Source of the DNA: Saprospiraceae bacterium
Lineage (GTDB): Bacteria > Bacteroidota > Bacteroidia > Chitinophagales > Saprospiraceae
Assembly: GCA_016722295.1 (NCBI GenBank)
Contig: JADKGL010000001.1
Span: forward strand, 1-64,000
Length of the DNA: 64,000 nt
Direction of reading: 5' to 3'
Under the pieces are notes generated by a model. The model ran no database searches. It saw only the letters and a list, made by a program, of their open reading frames with translations, and was not told where the DNA came from. The position numbers and the translations under genes were made by a program. Positions 58,525 to 64,000 of the stretch are shown in pieces (the first letter of the stretch is position 1; each line of letters opens with the position of its first letter).

Positions 58525-59565
58525 ATGAAAATAAACGCTATGTCTTCAGAATGGAAAAAATTTCAAGATTCTTTTTTGGATCATCTCAAAATGAAAATCG
58601 AATCTCGAAAACTAGTTGATACTGTGAGTGAAACGTTACAAATTTCCAATAGTTCAGCTTATAAAAAAATCAAAGGAGACACCATGCTGGGCTTGGATGA
58701 AATCATAATACTTGCTAGTAATTACCATATTTCATTGGACCAGTTTTTAAATTACAAATCTGCACCAATTCCATTCTTGAATGATGCTCTTCGAAAAATG
58801 CCATTACATCCTATGGATTTTATCCAAAACCTACAGAATCATTTGAATCAATTGACCGCTTTAAAGAATTTAAGTTACATCAATCTAGCAGGTGAAATCC
58901 CTATCTTTCACTTTATGCCCTTTCATAAATTATTTGCTTTCAAACTTTATGCTTGGAATTTTACAAGTTGGTCTATTCCAAAATATGAAGATAAATTTGA
59001 TCTCAATATTTTCGTAAAAGATGAAGCATTGATGCATGCTATAGATACTTGTGCTCACACTTATTACCATTTTTCAGGAATTGAGATTTGGAATATTCGA
59101 ATGATCGATAATACACTAGATCAATTAAAATATTTTATCCACATGAGAGTGTTTCACCACAAATCTATAGCGCAAGAGATTTGTTCAGAATTGTTTGACC
59201 TCTTGGATCACTTACAAAAAATTTGTATAACTGGTACTAAAAGATTTGAAACAAAAGATGCACTGAACAAATCAAGTGTCAACATTTATATGAATGAAAT
59301 CGTACATTCAAACGAAGTTATCTTTGTGTCCTCCGATCTAGGAGATCATCTATACTGTGTGATTGATGCTCCAAATCTTATCAGGACTTCTGATAAAAAA
59401 ATGACGGCTTATGCTAAATCTTGGCTTCACAAAACAAAAAAACACTCAACGCAAATCAGCGGTGAGGGCGAGAAAGAAAGAAGAGTGCTATTTGAAAAAC
59501 TATTTTCAAAAATGGAAAAAAGTAGAATTGAAATAGATAGTTTATTGAATTATGTCTACAGCTAA
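58525..59565 (+). CDS. BetR-type helix-turn-helix regulator
   Basis: 346 residues (or 341 from the ATG at 58540, MSSEWKKFQDSF). The N-terminal 75 residues carry a BetR-like HTH (SRKLVDTVSETLQISNSSAYKKIKGDTMLGLDEIIILASNYHISLDQFL). The rest is a large helical/mixed domain (NFTSWSIPKYEDKFDLNIF..., IYMNEIVHSNEVIFVSSDLGDHLYCV) of unknown ligand. No signal peptide: cytoplasmic transcription factor. Divergent from the truncated barrel, which could be a target. Confidence 0.75.
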   Translation: MKINAMSSEWKKFQDSFLDHLKMKIESRKLVDTVSETLQISNSSAYKKIKGDTMLGLDEIIILASNYHISLDQFLNYKSAPIPFLNDALRKMPLHPMDFIQNLQNHLNQLTALKNLSYINLAGEIPIFHFMPFHKLFAFKLYAWNFTSWSIPKYEDKFDLNIFVKDEALMHAIDTCAHTYYHFSGIEIWNIRMIDNTLDQLKYFIHMRVFHHKSIAQEICSELFDLLDHLQKICITGTKRFETKDALNKSSVNIYMNEIVHSNEVIFVSSDLGDHLYCVIDAPNLIRTSDKKMTAYAKSWLHKTKKHSTQISGEGEKERRVLFEKLFSKMEKSRIEIDSLLNYVYS

Positions 59566-59589
59566 TAAGCAATATTCATTACTCCACTA

Positions 59590-61143
59590 TCATCCATTCA
59601 AACGAATTTCTTCATCAGGTCCATCAAAAAAATTGAATTGTACTAAAGGCATATCTACATCTTCTTTAATCTTAATCCAATTGTGATATTTAAAATACCA
59701 CTTCCATTGGCTATGTATTAATCCTTTCTTTAAATAAGCTGCTACATAAGGATGGACAGATAAGATTAAATTCTTTGAAGGTCTAGTTTTCATGATGAAA
59801 TCAAGATCTTTTTCGATAGCGTCAACCAATAGAATTGACGGATTGATCTTACCACTACCATTACAAGCTGGGCAATTCTCAGATGTATCGAGCTTTACTT
59901 CAGGTCTTTCGCGTTGTCTGGTAATCTGCATCAGACCAAACTTGCTCAAGGGAAGAATAGTGTGCTGTGCTCGATCTTGCTCCATGATCTCACGCATGAT
60001 GCGATACAATTCAACCTTGTTGTCATTATTTTTCATATCGATAAAATCAATGACAATCAAGCCACCAATATCTCGCAGTCTGATTTGTCTTGCAATTTCT
60101 CTTGCAGCCTCGACATTTACTTGAAGTGCTGCAGTTTCTTGATCTATTTTTGGTGATTTGGGTCCACTATTTACATCAATGACATGCATTGCTTCAGTAT
60201 GCTCTATGATGACATATGCGCCACTTGAAAGTGTAGCCGTTTTTCCAAAAGAATATTTAATTTGTTTTTTGACACTATGCGCTTCGAATACAGGTTTGGG
60301 TCCTTTGTATAATGACAAAATATTAACCTTTTCAGGCATATTACTCATCATGTACGTCTTGATGCCGTCATGCATATCTTTGTCATTGACGATGATTTTT
60401 GTAAAACTTTGATTGAGTAAATCACGGATCAAACTTGATGATTTGTCGAGTTCGCTTAGCAATTTTTGTGGTGGTTTGGCATTGTGTAATTGGCTATACA
60501 TATTCTTCCACTTCTCACAGAGCAAACCCATCTCTTCATGCAATTCTGCAACTTTCTTGCCTTCGGCAGCTGTACGGACTACAATTCCAAAATTCTTAGG
60601 ACGGATACTTTCGATGAGATGAAATAATCGATTTCGCTCTTCTACATTGGAGATCTTCTTCGAAATTGCAATCGTGTTATTAAATGGTGTCAAGACGATA
60701 AATCGACCTGGTATGGTAATCTCACAACTCAATCGATGTCCTTTCGTAGATATCGGCTCTTTGAGAATCTGAACTAAAATATTAACTTTCTTATCTAAGA
60801 CTTGATTTACCTTTCCATTCTTATTGATATCGGGTAGAATCTCAAATTGTTCAAGCATATTATAAGTGATCTGGCCCTTCATTGCTCCTTCGGTATAATG
60901 AATGACAGAATTCAATTGCGGCCCCATATCTGTATAATGCAGAAATGACTCTTTCTTATGCCCTATATCAACAAAGGCTGCATTGAGCCCAGGCATAAGT
61001 TTTTTCACTTGACCCAAAAAAATATCACCTACATTGTAGAGTGTATTAGACTTTTGCTTGTGGAGCTCGACCAATAGGCCATTCTCAAGCAATGCAATCT
61101 CCGCAGCTCCATTTTGAGCAGAGATAATCAATTCTTTTTCCAT
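59590..61143 (-). CDS. rng: Ribonuclease E/G
   Basis: 517 residues. An S1 RNA-binding region at the N-terminus (YNVGDIFLGQVKKLMPGLNAAFVDIGHKKESFLHYTD contains the family signature). The RNase E/G catalytic core includes the metal-binding HVIDVNSG and GGLIVIDFIDMKNN, and the zinc-link CPACNGSGK follows. Cleaves single-stranded AU-rich RNA in rRNA and mRNA processing. Last gene of the HU-TPR-small basic protein-rng series; about 246 bp separate it from the small gene, including a 16-bp palindrome. Confidence 0.95.
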   Translation of the reverse strand: MEKELIISAQNGAAEIALLENGLLVELHKQKSNTLYNVGDIFLGQVKKLMPGLNAAFVDIGHKKESFLHYTDMGPQLNSVIHYTEGAMKGQITYNMLEQFEILPDINKNGKVNQVLDKKVNILVQILKEPISTKGHRLSCEITIPGRFIVLTPFNNTIAISKKISNVEERNRLFHLIESIRPKNFGIVVRTAAEGKKVAELHEEMGLLCEKWKNMYSQLHNAKPPQKLLSELDKSSSLIRDLLNQSFTKIIVNDKDMHDGIKTYMMSNMPEKVNILSLYKGPKPVFEAHSVKKQIKYSFGKTATLSSGAYVIIEHTEAMHVIDVNSGPKSPKIDQETAALQVNVEAAREIARQIRLRDIGGLIVIDFIDMKNNDNKVELYRIMREIMEQDRAQHTILPLSKFGLMQITRQRERPEVKLDTSENCPACNGSGKINPSILLVDAIEKDLDFIMKTRPSKNLILSVHPYVAAYLKKGLIHSQWKWYFKYHNWIKIKEDVDMPLVQFNFFDGPDEEIRLNG

Positions 61144-61246
61144 GCATCTATATTTAGATACGGGATCAAGGCAAGGAAACTATTTTAAAGAACGTATAGG
61201 ATTGCGTTCGGGAAACCAATGAATATCTTATCGGTCTTGGGTAATG

Positions 61247-61262
61247 ATCCGTATATACGGAT
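61247..61262. promoter_or_regulatory. 16-bp palindrome in the rng leader
   Basis: ATCCGTATATACGGAT, a perfect palindrome about 105 bp upstream of the rng start, within the gap between the 30-residue basic protein gene and rng. Could be an operator or a hairpin in the rng leader RNA. Confidence 0.4.
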
Positions 61263-61389
61263 TTGAGATACTAAAAATACAAGCAATTTGATTTCATTTG
61301 CATTCTTAGCTCTTTGGTTTGCTTTCTGATTTTCCGAATTAAATAAAACAATTATCCCGGAAATTCCTCACTCCCGCAGATTATTCATC

Positions 61390-61482
61390 CTACTTCTTCT
61401 TCTTATGTCTGTTTTTTCTTAGACGTTTTTTTCGCTTATGTGTAGCGATTTTATGTCTCTTTCTTTTTTTACCGCAAGGCAT
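61390..61482 (-). CDS. 30-residue basic protein, AURKAIP1/COX24 (mS38-like) type
   Basis: Reads MPCGKKRKRHKI, then ATHKRKKRLRKNRHKKKK: 18 Lys/Arg residues out of 30. It closely fits the very short mS38-like (AURKAIP1/COX24-domain) proteins found in Bacteroidota, which are expected to bind the ribosome. The start ATG 61482 is 11 bp after the TPR gene stop, so it belongs to the HU-TPR-rng cluster. Below the length usually called by gene finders. Confidence 0.8.
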   Translation of the reverse strand: MPCGKKRKRHKIATHKRKKRLRKNRHKKKK

Positions 61483-61493
61483 GATTTATATTT

Positions 61494-62270
61494 TTATTTA
61501 CAAAATTTTTTAAATTCTTCTATTTTTTCAAGCTGATTTGTCTGTGAAAGTACTTCTACCATCAGACAATTTGCTTCAGCATTCGATTTCTCTTTCTCCA
61601 AGATCGTCTCCAATCTAGATTTAGCTCTATCCCATTGATTTGTCTGAATCGCAAGTCTAACCAAGTTCAACTGTATAGGCAAATAATCAGGAAATTTGCT
61701 CTCCAAATCTCTCAACATTAAAATGCCCTTCATCGGTTCTTCACCAGGTACTTTTACATAGCAAAGCGCTTGATACAATTGATGCTCAGGGTTCTTAGAG
61801 TCGAGGCTATGAGCGTTTTGAAATGCCTTCTCTGCCGATTGAAAACAAAAAATTCTTCGTTTTTCATCTTCCAATTTATTCAACCCTTCGAAATAATTCA
61901 TCCCTGCATCATTCCAAGCTTCAGCGGTTCCTTGTTCCTTTGCGATATCTTCCGCAGAAGATCCTGCAAGTTCATATTCACCAGAACGAAACCAAAATCC
62001 GGATATCCGTTTTAAACTTTCAATTTTTTCAGGAGTTGATTTTGAATTTTGCAAACTCAACATCAACTCTTTTAACTCAGCTTTCTGAGGTTCTTGAAGT
62101 CTGGCATCTGCTGCCATCTTTATATTTTCAATACCTGTGATTAATAGGTCTTGTTTTCTTATTTCATTAGCTCTCTTGTGATCCACAGAGCTAACATCAA
62201 AGCCAAAATAAAACGCAGCCCAAATACCCAAAAAGGCGATAGCAAGTAGTACGGGTGCTTTGATTTTCAC
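61494..62270 (-). CDS. TPR-repeat protein with N-terminal membrane anchor
   Basis: 258 residues. An N-terminal helix (VLLAIAFLGIWAAFYFGF) without a clear cleavage site anchors it, facing outward from the inner membrane. About four TPR units follow (SGEYELAGSSAEDIAKEQGTAEAWNDAG..., FCFQSAEKAFQNAHSLDSKNPEHQLYQA...). A protein-interaction scaffold; partner unknown. It starts 3 bp after the HU gene and belongs to a cluster common in Bacteroidota. Confidence 0.85.
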   Translation of the reverse strand: MKIKAPVLLAIAFLGIWAAFYFGFDVSSVDHKRANEIRKQDLLITGIENIKMAADARLQEPQKAELKELMLSLQNSKSTPEKIESLKRISGFWFRSGEYELAGSSAEDIAKEQGTAEAWNDAGMNYFEGLNKLEDEKRRIFCFQSAEKAFQNAHSLDSKNPEHQLYQALCYVKVPGEEPMKGILMLRDLESKFPDYLPIQLNLVRLAIQTNQWDRAKSRLETILEKEKSNAEANCLMVEVLSQTNQLEKIEEFKKFCK

Positions 62271-62273
62271 TGT

Positions 62274-62594
62274 TTAATCGTCTATTTCTTCAGTATATGC
62301 TGTCTCATCTGGCTCTTTGCCTAATTTAACATGGTCTACGAAGATCTTAGCTGGCTTAAATGATGGTATAAAATGTTCTGGAATCTCGATTGCTACATTC
62401 TTTTTAATATGGCGACCAATTTTTTTAGCTCTTTTTTTAACTATAAATGAACCAAATCCTCTTATATAAACATTTTCCCCAGTTGCCAATGAATGTTTGA
62501 TCTCTTTGAAGAACATCTCCAAGGATACAAGTACATCAACTTTCGGTACACCCGACTTATCCGAAATTAATGTAACTAAATCTGCTTTCCTCAT
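62274..62594 (-). CDS. HU/IHF-family DNA-binding protein
   Basis: 106 residues. MRKADLVTLISDKSGVPK and the DNA-binding arm signature YIRGFGSFIVKKRAKKIGRHIKK fit HU family proteins, followed by VAIEIPEHFIPSFKPAKIF (the P-x-F-K-P-x-K element). An acidic C-terminal tail (about 92-106) is added. Binds and bends DNA. First gene of the cluster; the divergent yicC lies 210 bp away. Confidence 0.95.
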   Translation of the reverse strand: MRKADLVTLISDKSGVPKVDVLVSLEMFFKEIKHSLATGENVYIRGFGSFIVKKRAKKIGRHIKKNVAIEIPEHFIPSFKPAKIFVDHVKLGKEPDETAYTEEIDD

Positions 62595-62804
62595 CTGCTT
62601 GATTTTTAGACAGTTATGAAAATTTCTCTCTTAGAGAGTCGCAAATTTCGCAATTTTCTATCAATTATAAAATTTTTTGTTCATTTTTATTCAAAAAAAT
62701 GTTTGATAACGATTTCTTTATCAAGAAGATATGTCCTGTTTGTGCAAAAATTACTACTACGTTGCATTATTTCCATACCTTAGCCATTCAAAAATATATC
62801 GTTC

Positions 62805-63680
62805 ATGCTGTATTCAATGACTGGTTTTGGCAATTCTAATGGGCATTTTCAAAATAAAAAAATCTCAGTTGAAATGCGATGTCTTAATTCAAAAATTAAC
62901 GACTTTCGTCTTAAAACACCTGCGAGTTATAGGCAAAGAGAATTGGAGGTAAGAAAATTGCTAAATGATTTGGTCGTAAGAGGGAAACTAGATGTCACTA
63001 TTAATATCGAAAGTTCAGATGACGACGATGAGTTCAAACTCAATACAAAATTATTCAAAAGCTTCTACAACCAAATTAAAACCTTGGGTACTGAAATTGA
63101 CTTCTCCAAAGTAGATATGTTGAATGCAATATTGAAATTTCCAAATGTCATTGAGTCACACGAAACATTGATCTCTGAGGAAGAATTTGCAATGACGATG
63201 AGCCTACTGGAAGAAGCTGTTGAAAAATTGAATGATTTTCGCTCATTGGAAGGTACTATTATTACGAATGATATGGTTTTGAGACTGAAACTAATACTCG
63301 ACGCTTTATCAAAAGTTGAAGAACATGATATCGATCGAAAAAAACTTTTGAATGATCGATTGATGAACTCATTACTTGCCAATGTATCAAAAGAGCACAT
63401 AGATAAAAATCGATTCGAGCAAGAGATCATCTTATATTTAGAACGTCTGGACATCACTGAAGAAAAAATTCGTCTTAAACAACACTGCGATTATTTTCTT
63501 CAAGAGCTAAAGTCTAAGGAGAAAAGCAAGTCAAAAAAACTCAATTTTATCAGCCAAGAAATCGGTCGTGAGATCAACACACTTGGGGCTAAAGCGCAAA
63601 ATAGCTCCATACAAAAATTAGTGGTTGAAATGAAAGATGAATTGGAAAAAATAAAAGAACAATTGAATAATGTTTTGTAG
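62805..63680 (+). CDS. YicC-family endoribonuclease-like protein
   Basis: 291 residues. LYSMTGFGNSNGHFQNKKISVEMRCLNSKINDF is the family N-terminus (only MTGFG and the N-S/R-x-x-D pattern are diagnostic) and the C-terminal DUF1732 part ends GREINTLGAKAQNSSIQKLVVEMKDELEKIKEQLNNVL. Family members have been linked to RNA turnover. It is followed 5 bp downstream by gmk, a usual pairing in bacteria. Confidence 0.93.
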   Translation: MLYSMTGFGNSNGHFQNKKISVEMRCLNSKINDFRLKTPASYRQRELEVRKLLNDLVVRGKLDVTINIESSDDDDEFKLNTKLFKSFYNQIKTLGTEIDFSKVDMLNAILKFPNVIESHETLISEEEFAMTMSLLEEAVEKLNDFRSLEGTIITNDMVLRLKLILDALSKVEEHDIDRKKLLNDRLMNSLLANVSKEHIDKNRFEQEIILYLERLDITEEKIRLKQHCDYFLQELKSKEKSKSKKLNFISQEIGREINTLGAKAQNSSIQKLVVEMKDELEKIKEQLNNVL

Positions 63681-63685
63681 TTCAT

Positions 63686-64000
63686 ATGAGTAAAATCATT
63701 ATTCTTACTGCTCCTTCTGGTTCTGGCAAAACGACGATTGCCAATCATCTCCTACAGAACTTTGACAACTTAAAATTTTCAGTTTCTGCAACAACGCGTG
63801 AAAAAAGAGATTATGAAATAAATGGTGTACATTATCATTTCATGAATATCAAGCAGTTCAAAGATAATATTGAGGCAGGAAATTTTTTGGAATATCAAGA
63901 AGTCTACCCAAACCAATTTTATGGCACCTTATTGTCTGAAGTTAAAGCTGCTTGGGATGATCACAAAGTTATTTTATTTGATATTGATGTCAAAGGCTCT
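63686..64000 (+). CDS. gmk: Guanylate kinase, truncated by the window end
   Basis: The first 105 codons are visible. The P-loop is TAPSGSGKTTIANHLL; VSATTREKR and HYHFMNIKQFKDNIEAGNFLEYQEV are the GMP-binding elements, then ILFDIDVKGS. Phosphorylates GMP to GDP. The end lies beyond the window. Probably co-transcribed with yicC. Confidence 0.95.
   Translation, partial: MSKIIILTAPSGSGKTTIANHLLQNFDNLKFSVSATTREKRDYEINGVHYHFMNIKQFKDNIEAGNFLEYQEVYPNQFYGTLLSEVKAAWDDHKVILFDIDVKGS

Overview
The window is AT-rich chromosomal DNA from a member of the Bacteroidota. The evidence is a PorP/SprF protein of the type IX secretion system (T9SS), several secreted proteins ending in T9SS type A sorting domains, SprB-type repeats, a GSCFA protein, a BetR-type regulator, and promoters of the TTTG/TTG-N18-20-TAnnTTTG kind used by the Bacteroidota primary sigma factor. 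The set of families fits the Saprospiria/Chitinophagia side of the phylum; that placement is inference. No phage, insertion sequence, CRISPR array or rRNA operon was seen. The only tRNA found is tRNA-Asn(GTT).

Layout. 0.2-9.4 kb: three tandem copies, about 3.2 kb apart and all on the minus strand, of a roughly 880-residue secreted Asp-box (BNR/sortilin-like) propeller protein with a T9SS tail. Their intergenic spacers are duplicated too. 9.5-11.8 kb: a two-component pair (NarL-type regulator, then a TPR-containing sensor kinase). 12.1-18.0 kb, minus strand: a membrane-anchored MutS-like ATPase, an ElaA-type acetyltransferase, an EEP-fold membrane protein whose active site looks dead, and a lamin-tail-domain secreted protein. 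18-23 kb: asd, a coiled-coil protein, a T9SS protein, tRNA-Asn and a PfkB kinase. 23-27 kb: class Ia ribonucleotide reductase (nrdB-nrdA) with a perfect 25-bp palindrome made of two near-DnaA boxes upstream. 27-35 kb: acs, a GSCFA protein, a two-gene unit with a cytoplasmic HtrA-like protease fused to a zinc ribbon and a YbjN/CesT-like domain, PorP, SixA and a lipoprotein. 35-44.5 kb: a multi-pass membrane protein, a T9SS protein, an LPS inner-core operon (OM protein, waaA, heptose-7-P kinase), and a vanadium-haloperoxidase-like enzyme convergent with an outer-membrane barrel. 44.8-49.6 kb: an exopolysaccharide operon (UDP-xylose synthase, RfbB, a six-to-seven-SLBB export protein). 49.7-58.5 kb: recQ, secreted SGNH-like and M12B-type proteins, small membrane proteins. 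58.5-64 kb: BetR-type regulator, the HU-TPR-small basic protein-rng cluster, yicC and the start of gmk.

A quality point changes how the window should be read. Many genes are broken by frameshifts, and nearly every break I could resolve is repaired by adding one A or T to a short A/T homopolymer (sensor kinase x2, MutS-like x4, EEP protein, asd, the 43.7-kb barrel, the PorP stop, the propeller copies). This looks like systematic homopolymer under-calling in the assembly rather than gene decay. Two cases do not fit so simply: propeller copy B carries many more differences of other kinds, and asd also has Tyr where the catalytic Cys is expected.

The most promising undescribed unit is the protease pair at 30490-32876.
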